Shown here piece after piece: positions 1 to 8,253 of a DNA stretch of 64,000 nt. A model generated the notes under the pieces. That model had not been told where the DNA came from, searched no databases, and saw only the letters and a program-made list of their open reading frames with translations. Position 1 is the stretch's first letter. Each line of letters starts with the position of its first letter. Origin of the DNA: Actinomycetes bacterium (GTDB lineage Bacteria > Actinomycetota > Actinomycetes > Mycobacteriales > Mycobacteriaceae); contig JAEYMI010000105.1 in assembly GCA_023461275.1 (NCBI GenBank), forward strand, positions 1-64,000. Reading direction: 5' to 3'. The translations under genes and the position numbers were made by a program.

Positions 1-178
1 GTTGGCTGTCGACGAGGGACAGGACGAGGTCGTTGATGGTGGGGTCGGGTAGGTGGTCGGTGTTGATGTTGCCCAGCCATGAGGCCGGGAGGGTGGGCCA
101 GGGTGATGGTGTGGTCCAGCGGGTGTCGACTGTTTGCGTGGCGATCGCCACTGAGACCACCACCTTCCAGAGATCCAC
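1..178 (-). CDS. Partial hypothetical protein, 5' end only
   Basis: An open minus-strand frame runs from a GTG at 176-178 off the left edge without a stop, with alternative GTG starts at 161-163 and 158-160. The translation is rich in Trp, Pro, Thr and Asp, including the stretches TRWTTPSPWPTLPASWLGN and LPDPTINDLVLSLVDSQ. I do not recognise the family. No clear Shine-Dalgarno sequence precedes any of the starts. The 120 bases between it and helR are visibly more AT-rich than the coding DNA around them and could hold its promoter. Reality of the gene is moderately likely; the function is unknown. Confidence 0.45.
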   Translation of the reverse strand, partial: MDLWKVVVSVAIATQTVDTRWTTPSPWPTLPASWLGNINTDHLPDPTINDLVLSLVDSQ

Positions 179-300
179 CCGAACATTCGGGAGTTGAGTG
201 ACACGAACTGTGCCCACATATCTCTGAAAAGCGCTTCATATAGTGCTGGAAACCAGGTTACGACACCCCACCGACAATTCCGTTTCACCAGGTCAAGACC

Positions 301-2460
301 CTATGAGGGCGTCTCGTCCGCCACGATGAGCTGCGACGTGGCCCGCGTCATCGCAACGTATAGGTCCACCGCCCCGGTGATCCCCTCGCCGAAGTCGTTC
401 GGCCGCACCAGGATCACCAGATCGAACTCCAAGCCCTTGGTCTGCTCCGGGCTCAACGAACGCACCCGCGGACGTTCGACAAAGTTCGCGTCACCGATCA
501 CGCAGACGGTCCCGTCGGAATTGGCGGCAAGCCAGTCGGTCACCACGGATTCGACGTCATCGACGTTGATGTGGCGCACCGGAATGCCGGACTCGCGGAT
601 CGATGCCGGCACGTTGGCGTCGGGAATGGCCCTGCGGATCACCGGTTCGGCGGCCGCCATGATCTCGGCCGGTGTGCGGTAATTGACTGTCAGGTGTGCG
701 ATTCGAATCTCGCCGAGCCCCACTCTGCTCAGGCGCTGCGCCCACGACTCGCTGAATCCGCGGCGCGCCTGGGCGCGATCGCCGACGATCGTCATGCTGC
801 CGGAAGGGCATCGCGCCAACAACATTCGCCACTGTGCGTCGGTGAGCTCCTGCGCTTCGTCGACGATGATGTGCGCGAACGGGCCGGCGAGTTCCTCGGG
901 ATCGCTGCGAGGTACCTCGTTCTCGTAGACGAGCACGTCGCGTAAGTCGCCCTGCCGCAGCATCGACATCAGCCCTTCGCCGTCGTCGTACTCCTGTGAG
1001 TCGATCAGGTGACTGACCACGTCGTCCATCTCCTGACGCTGCGCGGCGAGCACCGCGGCGCGACGTCGGGTGCGCCTCTCGATGGTCGGGTCACCGAACC
1101 GGCGCCGGGCGGCATCCAGCAGGGGAATGTCGGAGGTTGTCCAGTCGGTTGCCTTGCCGCGCTGCAGTTTCTGAACATCGTGGGTGCTCAGTGATGGCAC
1201 GCACAGTCGGAGGAAGGCCGGTACGGTCCACAGATCGCCGACGACGTCGAAGGGGTCGAGTATCGGCCAGGATCGGTTGACCAGGGTGGTCAGGGCGTCG
1301 TCGGATTCCAGTGCCTGGCGGACATCGCCCTTGGTGGCGAACGAGTCCTCGACGATGGCGGTCAGCGTTGCCCAGATATGTTCGCGCCCTTCGTTATGCG
1401 GCACATCGCTTGCGGCGTCGAACGCTTCGGCCCAGTCGTCGGCGGTGATGGTCACTTCGGCCCAAGGCGCCTCGACGGTGAGCGGTGCTTTCGGTGGCTC
1501 CTCGTAGAAGCGGGCGGCGCGTTCGATGCCGTCGATCATCTCGACGGTTCCCTTGAGCCGCGCGATCACGGGGTCCGTCTCGTCCGTCACCTCATCAAGC
1601 CGCACAACATCATTGGGTGTGCAGAGTCGCACCCCGTCGGTTCCAAGGTTCGGCAGGACGTCGGACACGTATCCCAGATACGGGTCATGGGGACCGACGA
1701 CCAGCACACCACCGCGATGGCCCCGCAGTCGTGTGTCGGCATAGAGAAGATATGCCGCACGGTGAAGGGCCACAACGGTTTTGCCGGTACCGGGTCCACC
1801 GTCGATCACCAGCGCGCCGCGAGAATCGGCGCGGATGGCGGCGTCCTGGTCGGAGGCGATCGTACCCAGCACATCCCGCATCCGCGGCGACCTACCGGCG
1901 GCCAGCGACGCGATGAAAGCCGAATCCTCATCGGGGGCCACGGGTTCGGTCAAGGTCTGGCCGTCCGGGTCGCCATCGGTGAATACCTCATCCCAGAAGT
2001 CGACGATGACGCCCCGCGACCACCGGTACCGACGGCGACTCTCGACCTCGGCCGACTGCGCCTGCGTCGCACTGAAGAACGGTTCGGCTTCTGGCGTGCG
2101 CCAATCGATCAGCAGCTGTTCGCCGTCGGAATCGAGCAGCCCGACCCGGCCGATGTAGACGATGGTCCCGTCGATTCGAACAATCCGACCGAGGCAACTA
2201 TCCCGCCCGTATCGCTGCAGAACAGTCAGGCGGGCAGTGACGCTGCGGATCTCGGTGTCGCGATCGGATGCCTGCTGCCAATCGCCGGCTGAGGTCCGAA
2301 TATGGCGCAGATCGTTCAAACGGGCGGTGAGAGTGTCGATCGAGAGTTGCACACTTGCGGTGATGCGAGCGATCGATTCCTCGTCACGGGCAATCAGTGC
2401 TGGATTGATGGTGGCGGGGTGCTCGGCGGGCAGGACGAAAATCGGACTGGCTGTGTGCAC
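301..2460 (-). CDS. helR: HelR-type RNA polymerase-recycling ATPase (rifamycin resistance)
   Basis: UvrD/Rep-like superfamily 1 ATPase of the HelD/HelR type. HelR proteins bind RNA polymerase, dislodge rifamycins and rescue stalled enzyme. Counting from the longer GTG start at 2541, an N-terminal coiled-coil-like arm (about residues 50-110) is followed by Walker A GGPGTGKT (248-255), Walker B IIVDEAQEL and C-terminal helicase motifs NYRTPAEIM, QTKGLEFDLVIL and YVAMTRATSQLIV. I chose GTG 2460 (719 aa) because GGAG lies five bases upstream. The alternative GTG 2541 (746 aa) has no clean Shine-Dalgarno, would add a repetitive acidic tail and starts only 4 bases from the palindrome at 2545-2567. 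That palindrome is the strongest argument for HelR rather than another HelD-like ATPase. Confidence 0.85.
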   Translation of the reverse strand: MHTASPIFVLPAEHPATINPALIARDEESIARITASVQLSIDTLTARLNDLRHIRTSAGDWQQASDRDTEIRSVTARLTVLQRYGRDSCLGRIVRIDGTIVYIGRVGLLDSDGEQLLIDWRTPEAEPFFSATQAQSAEVESRRRYRWSRGVIVDFWDEVFTDGDPDGQTLTEPVAPDEDSAFIASLAAGRSPRMRDVLGTIASDQDAAIRADSRGALVIDGGPGTGKTVVALHRAAYLLYADTRLRGHRGGVLVVGPHDPYLGYVSDVLPNLGTDGVRLCTPNDVVRLDEVTDETDPVIARLKGTVEMIDGIERAARFYEEPPKAPLTVEAPWAEVTITADDWAEAFDAASDVPHNEGREHIWATLTAIVEDSFATKGDVRQALESDDALTTLVNRSWPILDPFDVVGDLWTVPAFLRLCVPSLSTHDVQKLQRGKATDWTTSDIPLLDAARRRFGDPTIERRTRRRAAVLAAQRQEMDDVVSHLIDSQEYDDGEGLMSMLRQGDLRDVLVYENEVPRSDPEELAGPFAHIIVDEAQELTDAQWRMLLARCPSGSMTIVGDRAQARRGFSESWAQRLSRVGLGEIRIAHLTVNYRTPAEIMAAAEPVIRRAIPDANVPASIRESGIPVRHINVDDVESVVTDWLAANSDGTVCVIGDANFVERPRVRSLSPEQTKGLEFDLVILVRPNDFGEGITGAVDLYVAMTRATSQLIVADETPS

Positions 2461-2484
2461 TTCGGCTCCGGCGTCAGGTGGTTC

Positions 2485-2514
2485 GGTGTCGGATGTTTCG
2501 GTGTCGGATGTTTC
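2485..2514. repeat. 15-bp perfect tandem repeat, two copies
   Basis: The unit GGTGTCGGATGTTTC occurs at 2485-2499 and again at 2500-2514. Read on the minus strand from the longer helR start it would encode ETSDT twice. With the preferred start at 2460 it lies in the helR leader instead. Confidence 0.9.
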
Positions 2515-2544
2515 AGCGTCGAAGCTGCCATGGTGCACCACGAT

Positions 2545-2567
2545 GGGGGCCTTGCGGCAAGGCCCCC
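2545..2567. promoter_or_regulatory. Rifamycin-associated element (RAE)-like palindrome
   Basis: Perfect inverted repeat: GGGGGCCTTGC at 2545-2555, a single G at 2556, then GCAAGGCCCCC at 2557-2567. It lies just upstream of helR. The sequence and its partner gene fit the RAE described upstream of rifamycin-inactivating genes and helR in actinomycetes; the consensus is recalled, not searched. It should mediate rifamycin induction. A factor-independent terminator is unlikely, as no T-run follows. Confidence 0.8.
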
Positions 2568-2610
2568 ACCTCGGGTTATGGTGAAGAGGGAAGAATTCCC
2601 GTCGTGCCGA

Positions 2611-3408
2611 TCAGGAAAACGCCGCGATGAAGGCGTCGAGCGCGAGATCGGGATCGGTCTTCGCCCAACCTTCCAGACCCACCACCCCGGAGTAACCCAC
2701 CTCCCGGAGCATCGCGGCGATCGCCGGGTAGTGGATCTCGCCGGTCCCCGGCTCGCAACGACCCGGAACGTCCGCCACCTGGATCTCGCCGACGAAGGGC
2801 AGTGCGGCACGGGTCAATTCAATGAGGTTCCCTTCGCCGATCTGCGCGTGATAGAGGTCGAGATTCATGCGTAGGTGTGGTGAGCCGACCGAGCGGACCA
2901 GCGCCATGGTGTCCCCGGCCCGCGCGAAGGGTGTGCCGGGGTGGTCGACCGCGAGATTCAGGTTCTCGAGGTTGAACGTGCGACCGTGTCGTTCGCCGAT
3001 CTCGGCGAGTCGACGCAAGGTGTCGGCTGCGGTCAGCCACATCTCGGGAGTGACGACCTCGACCGGCGTGACCGGGAGCCCCTGCGAATCGAGCCCGGTG
3101 CCATGCACATTCAGGCTCGGACAATCCAGGCGGGCGGCCACCTTCACCGACTCCTCGGCGGAGTCGAGAAACTCTACGATGCCGTCCGGGTCGGTCAGGT
3201 TGCCGGTGAGATAGCCGGTCATCGACATGAACCGCGCCCCCGTCTCGGTGAGTGCGTCGATGTCCTTGGTGGACCAGTCCCAGATCTCCACCGCGAGACC
3301 TCGCTCATGGATGCGGCGGACCCGCTCGACGAACGGCAGTTCCAGATAGAGCATTTCGGCGCTGGCCGCCAGTGTGTAGGGGAGCAAGGTGTAGGGGATG
3401 CTCATCAT
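2611..3408 (-). CDS. Sugar phosphate isomerase/epimerase, hydroxypyruvate isomerase-like TIM barrel
   Basis: 265-residue AP-endonuclease-2-type TIM barrel, cytoplasmic. Metal-binding and substrate signatures of the Hyi/IolE/IolI superfamily are visible: FNLENLNL (metal Glu), RMNLDLYHAQ, GEIQVADVPGRCEPGTGEI and GLEGWAK near the end. Length and motifs fit hydroxypyruvate isomerase-like proteins, but in polyol clusters these often act on keto-inositols or other keto-sugars. The ATG at 3406-3408 overlaps the TGA of the upstream dehydrogenase (ATGA), so the two genes are translationally coupled. A longer open frame reaches further upstream but runs through that dehydrogenase gene and is rejected. 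The substrate is unknown. Confidence 0.8.
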   Translation of the reverse strand: MMSIPYTLLPYTLAASAEMLYLELPFVERVRRIHERGLAVEIWDWSTKDIDALTETGARFMSMTGYLTGNLTDPDGIVEFLDSAEESVKVAARLDCPSLNVHGTGLDSQGLPVTPVEVVTPEMWLTAADTLRRLAEIGERHGRTFNLENLNLAVDHPGTPFARAGDTMALVRSVGSPHLRMNLDLYHAQIGEGNLIELTRAALPFVGEIQVADVPGRCEPGTGEIHYPAIAAMLREVGYSGVVGLEGWAKTDPDLALDAFIAAFS

Positions 3409-4481
3409 GCTGACACCTCGTCGATGCGCACCGTGGTGCCACCGGTCTCGACGCTGCGGATGGCCGCGAGCGCCATCTGCAGCGCTCGCCTGGCGTCGGC
3501 GCCGGTCGGTATCGTCGCCTTCACCCCGGCCTTGTCGGCGCTTCGTGCGGCGTCGACGAACGCGGCGAGTTCCGTGACGTAGGCAGTGTGCAGTAGATCG
3601 GTGTCGCGACGGGCGGTATCGATGTGCGTGCCGGTGGCGTCGTAGAGCGTCATGTCGCTGGTCCGGCCGCTTCCCGCGGTGGCCATCCCGGCGGATCCGA
3701 AGACCTCGCCGCGCACGTCGTATCCGTACAGTGCCGAGAAGCTGGCCTCGGCGGTGGCGATGGCGCCGTTGTCGAACGTGATGGTGACGATCGCGGTGTC
3801 GAGGTGGCCGGATCCGCGTGCGTCCGGACGTACCAGTGCGTCGGCAAAGGTATGGACGGCAACAGGATTCGCACCCGGATTGAGAAAGCACAGCGTGTCG
3901 AAATCGTGGATCAGGGTTTCCAGGAAGATCGTCCACTGCGGGACGCGCGCCGGATCGCCGCCCCACGGCCCGGGATCGCGGGTCAATGATCGCAACAGTT
4001 GCGGGGTCCCGACCAATCCGTCATCGACGGCGCGCCGTGCTGCGGCGAAGCCCGGCGCGAACCGCCGGTTGAAACCGACCTGCAGGACCACTCCGGCGGC
4101 CTGGGCAGCGGCAATCGCGCGGTCGGCCTCGTCCAGGGTGACCGCCATCGGCTTCTCGCAGAACACGTGCTTCCCGGCGGCCGCAGCCCGACACACCAGA
4201 TCACTGTGGCTGCGGGCCGGAGCGGTGATCAACACCGCGTCGACGTCGGGCGATTCGAGCGTGGCGTCGATGTCCGTGGTGGCAAGGACGCTCAGTTTTT
4301 CCGAAAGACGTTGTGCAGAAGCCTCAATGGGGTCAACGACGGCAACGAGGTCGGCGCCGGGAATGTGCCGGGCGACGAGTTCGGCATGATTGGCGCCGAT
4401 GCGTCCGGCGCCGATGGTGGCAACCCGCAGGACGCCCGTTGACGGGCCGGCTGAACGGAGTTGGGTGGTGGGTGCGCTCAC
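3405..4481 (-). CDS. Gfo/Idh/MocA-family dehydrogenase (inositol 2-dehydrogenase-like)
   Basis: 358-residue NAD(P)-dependent polyol or sugar dehydrogenase. The Rossmann motif IGAGRIG lies near residues 23-29 and the family EKP motif (CEKPMAV) near 109-111. FNRRF follows, then HDFD with the catalytic-type His. The protein resembles IolG-type enzymes that oxidise inositols to inososes. The GTG start at 4481 is preceded by AAGGAC. It heads a two-gene operon with the isomerase above and is divergent from a LacI regulator, with a tandem operator in between, so expression is probably induced by the substrate. The substrate cannot be assigned from sequence alone. Confidence 0.85.
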   Translation of the reverse strand: MSAPTTQLRSAGPSTGVLRVATIGAGRIGANHAELVARHIPGADLVAVVDPIEASAQRLSEKLSVLATTDIDATLESPDVDAVLITAPARSHSDLVCRAAAAGKHVFCEKPMAVTLDEADRAIAAAQAAGVVLQVGFNRRFAPGFAAARRAVDDGLVGTPQLLRSLTRDPGPWGGDPARVPQWTIFLETLIHDFDTLCFLNPGANPVAVHTFADALVRPDARGSGHLDTAIVTITFDNGAIATAEASFSALYGYDVRGEVFGSAGMATAGSGRTSDMTLYDATGTHIDTARRDTDLLHTAYVTELAAFVDAARSADKAGVKATIPTGADARRALQMALAAIRSVETGGTTVRIDEVSA

Positions 4482-4523
4482 GATGGGGTCCTTCGACGTG
4501 ATTCGACGGTAGAAGTAGAGCGA

Positions 4524-4550
4524 CTAGAACGTTCTAGTAGAACGTTCTAG
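4524..4550. promoter_or_regulatory. Tandem LacI-type operator
   Basis: Two palindromes lie side by side between the divergent dehydrogenase and LacI genes: CTAGAACGTTCTAG at 4524-4537 and TAGAACGTTCTA at 4538-4549. They are identical over the 12-base core, with centres 13 bp apart. The CG-centred symmetry and the position between divergent genes are typical of LacI-family autoregulation. Confidence 0.8.
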
Positions 4551-4599
4551 GTTAGAGTAGCGACGTAGGTCACATCGGGTCAAGAGTGAGGTCGCACGA

Positions 4600-5604
4600 G
4601 TGGTTCGAGAACGAGGGGCACGTCCTACGGTCAATGACGTCGCTGCGGCTGCCGGGGTGTCCCGCGCCTTGGTCTCGATAGTGATGCGTGGCGTTCCCGG
4701 TGCCTCGGACGCAACTCGAGAGCGGGTGCTGCGGATCGCCGATGACATGGGGTACGTCCCTGATCAACGGGCCAGCAAGCTGCGTTCGGCGTCGTCGACG
4801 GTGCTGGGTGTCTGCTTCGAGTTGCGCGAGCCGTTCCACGGTGACCTCGTCGAAGAGATCTACGCGGCAGCGGCCGAACTGGGCCGCAATGTGGTGATCA
4901 GTGCTGTTGCGCCGTCGAGGTCGGAATCGGTTGCGGTGCAGACTCTTCTGAGTGAACGATGCGAATCGGCGATTCTTCTCGGCACCCGGCTCTCTGCGGC
5001 GGACCTCACCGACCTCGCCGAGCAGTTGCCGGTGGTGACCGTCCTCGGTGATGCCGTGGTGGAAACCGTCGGGGATGTCCGCGGCGATGATGCCGCAGGG
5101 ATCGGCCTGGCCGTCGACCATCTCGTCGCGCTCGGGCACCGCGACATCGTGCATGTCGACGGTGGCGATGCACCCGGCAGCCGGGTCCGCCGCCGAGCCT
5201 TTCTCGACGCGATGGCCGGCCATCGCAGGAAGGGGGCGGCGCGCGTCGTCGACGGTGGACTGACCGCACTCGACGGCGTGCGCGCCACGCGTGGACTCCT
5301 GGACGGCCGCGCCGCGCCGACCGCGATCCTGGCGTTCAACGACGAGTGCGCCAGCGGAGTGATCGACGTGTTGATCCGATCGGGATTGCGTGTGCCCGAG
5401 GATGTTTCGGTGGTCGGCTACGACGATGCGAGGTTTGCCGCGACCATGCCCGTTCCGCTGACCACCGTGTCGCAGGATGCGCGTGGTCTTGCCGCGCATG
5501 CGGTCGCGTCAGTCCGGAGCATGGCAGAAGGTGCCGACCCGGGGCGAGTGGTGGTTCCGCCCCGACTCATGGTGCGCGAGACAACCGCGCCGCCGAGTCG
5601 GTAG
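4600..5604 (+). CDS. LacI-family transcriptional regulator
   Basis: 334-residue repressor. The N-terminal LacI helix-turn-helix is PTVNDVAAAAGVSRALVS, followed by the hinge region (YVPDQRASKLRS) and a periplasmic-binding-protein-like effector domain ending with VSVVGYDDARFAATMPVPLTTV. The GTG start at 4600 follows GTGAGG. It is transcribed away from the isomerase/dehydrogenase operon and the tandem palindrome lies in the shared promoter, so it probably represses both itself and that operon until a polyol or sugar binds. The effector is unknown. It ends 36 bp from the convergent mmsA. Confidence 0.9.
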   Translation: MVRERGARPTVNDVAAAAGVSRALVSIVMRGVPGASDATRERVLRIADDMGYVPDQRASKLRSASSTVLGVCFELREPFHGDLVEEIYAAAAELGRNVVISAVAPSRSESVAVQTLLSERCESAILLGTRLSAADLTDLAEQLPVVTVLGDAVVETVGDVRGDDAAGIGLAVDHLVALGHRDIVHVDGGDAPGSRVRRRAFLDAMAGHRRKGAARVVDGGLTALDGVRATRGLLDGRAAPTAILAFNDECASGVIDVLIRSGLRVPEDVSVVGYDDARFAATMPVPLTTVSQDARGLAAHAVASVRSMAEGADPGRVVVPPRLMVRETTAPPSR

Positions 5605-5640
5605 GACGTCGGCGGCGCGGTTGTTGATGAGCGTTGTTGT

Positions 5641-7134
5641 TCAGCTGTTCTGCGGGAAGCCCAGGTTCAACCCACCGTGGCTGGGATCCAGCCAGCGGGA
5701 GGTGATGGCCTTGGCGCGGGTGAAGAAGTGCACACCCTCGGTGCCATGGGCGTGGGTGTCGCCGAACAGGGACGCCTTCCAGCCGCCAAAGCTGTAGTAC
5801 GCCATGGGGACCGGGATCGGAACGTTGATGCCGACCATGCCGACCTCGACTTCGTTCTGGAATCGGCGAGCTGCGCCACCGTCGTTGGTGAAGATCGCGG
5901 TGCCGTTGCCGTACGGGTTGTTGTTGATCATCTCGAGCGCTTCGTCGTAGCTGTCCACGCGGAGCACCGAGAGCACGGGGCCGAAGATCTCGTCGGTGTA
6001 GATGCTCATGTCGGTGGTGACGTTGTCGATGAGCGTCGGGCCGAGCCAGAACCCGTCGGCACCGCCGTCGGCCTCAACCGTGCGGCCGTCGAGAACAATG
6101 GTGGCGCCGTCGGATTCGCCCGCGTCGACGTAGGAGGCCACCTTGTCGCGGTGTGCCTTGGTGACCAGCGGACCCATGTCGGTGCCCTTGGTGCCGTCGC
6201 CGGTACGGATGGTCTTGGCGCGCTCGGCGATCTTGGCCACGAGTTCGTCGGCGACCGGTCCGACCGCCACGCATGCCGAGATGGCCATGCAACGCTCACC
6301 GGCAGAACCGAATCCGGCGTTGACCATGGCGTCGGCGGCCAGGTCGAGATCGGCGTCGGGCAGCACGATGGCGTGGTTCTTCGCACCGCCCAGCGCCTGG
6401 ACGCGCTTGCCGGCCGCGGTGCCGGTGGCGTAGACGTACTGTGCGATCGGGGTGGAACCGACAAACGAGATCGCCTTGATCGCCTTGTTGGTCAGTAGTT
6501 CGTCGACGGCGAGCTTGTCGCCCTGCAGGACGTTGAACACGCCGTCGGGCAGGCCCGCTTCGCGCCAGAGTTCGGCCATCCACAGCGACGCCGACGGGTC
6601 CTTCTCGCTCGGCTTGAGGACCACGGTATTGCCCGCGGCGATGGCGACGGGGAAGAACCACATCGGCACCATGGCCGGGAAGTTGAACGGGCTGATGATG
6701 CCGATCGGTCCCAGCGGCTGGCGGATGGAGAACACGTCGACCTTGGTCGAGGCGTTCTCGGTATAGCCGCCCTTGAGAAGATGCGGTATGCCGCAAGCGA
6801 ATTCGACGACCTCCTGGCCGCGGGTGACCTCACCCAGTGCGTCGTCGAGCACCTTGCCGTGCTCGGCGGTGATGATTGCGGCGAGCTCGGGCTTGCGCTC
6901 GTTGAGCACTTCCCGGAATCGGAACAGGATGGCGGTCCGCTTGGCCAGCGACGTGTCGCGCCAAGCGGGAAATGCCGCAGCGGCGGCGTCGATCACGGCG
7001 CGCGCATCCTCGACGTTGGCCAGCGCGACCTCGCCGGTGACCTCGCCGGTGGCCGGGTTGGTGACCGGCGCGGTGGCACTCGACGTGCCGGGGTAGGCCT
7101 TGTTGTTGACCCAGTGGGTAATGGTGTCGGACAC
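5641..7134 (-). CDS. mmsA: CoA-acylating methylmalonate-semialdehyde dehydrogenase (MmsA/IolA)
   Basis: 497-residue aldehyde dehydrogenase. NFPAMVPMWFFP (about 151-162) is characteristic of the methylmalonate-semialdehyde branch. The NAD-binding segment is FVGSTPIA (224-231) and the catalytic Cys is in GERCMA (about 282). It converts malonic (or methylmalonic) semialdehyde plus CoA to acetyl-CoA (or propionyl-CoA), the last step of inositol degradation. It is the last gene of the iolC-aldolase-iolB-iolD-iolG-mmsA operon, 57 bp after iolG, and GGAG lies just upstream of the ATG. Valine catabolism would be an alternative role, but the context favours inositol. Confidence 0.92.
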   Translation of the reverse strand: MSDTITHWVNNKAYPGTSSATAPVTNPATGEVTGEVALANVEDARAVIDAAAAAFPAWRDTSLAKRTAILFRFREVLNERKPELAAIITAEHGKVLDDALGEVTRGQEVVEFACGIPHLLKGGYTENASTKVDVFSIRQPLGPIGIISPFNFPAMVPMWFFPVAIAAGNTVVLKPSEKDPSASLWMAELWREAGLPDGVFNVLQGDKLAVDELLTNKAIKAISFVGSTPIAQYVYATGTAAGKRVQALGGAKNHAIVLPDADLDLAADAMVNAGFGSAGERCMAISACVAVGPVADELVAKIAERAKTIRTGDGTKGTDMGPLVTKAHRDKVASYVDAGESDGATIVLDGRTVEADGGADGFWLGPTLIDNVTTDMSIYTDEIFGPVLSVLRVDSYDEALEMINNNPYGNGTAIFTNDGGAARRFQNEVEVGMVGINVPIPVPMAYYSFGGWKASLFGDTHAHGTEGVHFFTRAKAITSRWLDPSHGGLNLGFPQNS

Positions 7135-7191
7135 GTTGTGCTCCTTGGGGGTTGGTTTCCGATTCGCTGGTGGGTGGACTAGCAGTGATGG

Positions 7192-8253
7192 TCAGGCGCC
7201 GGGGATCGACGCGCGACTCACCATGTCGACGGTTTGCGGCTCGCCGGTCTCCAACGCCACCACCCCCGCCGCGCATACGGCCGCCGCGGCGTAACCGTCC
7301 CACGCGCCCGGGCCGTCGACATTGGTGCCGTTGCGCACCGCGTTCACCCAGCGCTGGATCTCGGTGTCGTAGGCCTGCCCGAACCGCTCAACAAACGAGG
7401 GTGTGATGTCGCCGCCCCAGATCCCGGCCACCTTGCGGCCGTCGCCGGCATCGGACTGAACGGGGTTGCGCTGCTTGCGTACAACGCCACCCTGGTCGAG
7501 ACCGATGAAGGCCGAACCCGATTCGCCGACCACCTCGGTACGAACCTCGTAGGCGACACCGGTGGTGACGAACAGTTCGACGTCAACGTGCCGGCCCGAC
7601 GCGGTGGTCAGGATTGCGATCTGCGGATCCTTCAGTCCCTGAGGCGCATTCGGGTTAGCCCCCGGCGCGATGATCTGCACCGAGGTGATCTCCTCGTCGA
7701 AAAGGAAGCGTGTCACGTCGACCTCGTGCACCAGCGAATCCTTGACGATCATCGCCGAGTCGAAACTCGGTGGGACCGCGGGGTTGCGGTGTACGCAGTG
7801 CGCGACCAGCAGCTGACCGAACACATCGCCGTCGATCATCTTCTTCAGCTGCTCGTACTCGGCGTCGAAGCGGCGCATGAAGCCCACCTGAATCAGCTTG
7901 CGGCCCAGCTCGGCCTCCCGCTTGACGACCTCCAACGACGTGGCGACATCGGTGGTGAGCGGCTTCTCACACATCACGGGTTTGCCGGCCTCGATACACG
8001 CCAGCAGTTGCTTCTCGTGTGTCGGACCCGGTGTGGCGAGGATGACGGCATCGACGTCGGAGTCGGCGATCGCGTCGAGCGGATCGTTGATCACCCGGCA
8101 CCCGGGGATGGTGGCCGCCAATTCTTCGGCCTTCTCGGGCACGTAGTCGTTGAGGACGGTGACGCGGGCACCCTTGGTCCGCTCGGAGATGCGGGCGACG
8201 TGATCGGCGCCCATCATTCCGACGCCGAGGACGGCGATGCGCAGGTCTGTCAT
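7192..8253 (-). CDS. iolG: Inositol 2-dehydrogenase
   Basis: 353-residue Gfo/Idh/MocA enzyme expected to oxidise myo-inositol to scyllo-inosose with NAD, the first committed step. VLGVGMMGADH (8-18) is the Rossmann loop, CEKP (95-98) the family motif, GFMRRFD follows, and VHEVDV (about H176, D179) supplies the catalytic pair. Among the dehydrogenases here, this one sits inside the iol operon and matches IolG best. The ATG at 8253 overlaps the iolD stop by 4 bp, so translation is coupled. Confidence 0.9.
   Translation of the reverse strand: MTDLRIAVLGVGMMGADHVARISERTKGARVTVLNDYVPEKAEELAATIPGCRVINDPLDAIADSDVDAVILATPGPTHEKQLLACIEAGKPVMCEKPLTTDVATSLEVVKREAELGRKLIQVGFMRRFDAEYEQLKKMIDGDVFGQLLVAHCVHRNPAVPPSFDSAMIVKDSLVHEVDVTRFLFDEEITSVQIIAPGANPNAPQGLKDPQIAILTTASGRHVDVELFVTTGVAYEVRTEVVGESGSAFIGLDQGGVVRKQRNPVQSDAGDGRKVAGIWGGDITPSFVERFGQAYDTEIQRWVNAVRNGTNVDGPGAWDGYAAAAVCAAGVVALETGEPQTVDMVSRASIPGA

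Noticed and set aside
676..715. tRNA-like TTCGAATC near the left end
   Set aside because: It is inside the helR coding frame and no cloverleaf can be drawn around it.
2611..3966. Long version of the isomerase gene extending to 3966
   Set aside because: The upstream part overlaps the dehydrogenase in another frame; ATG 3408 with ATGA overlap is the natural start.
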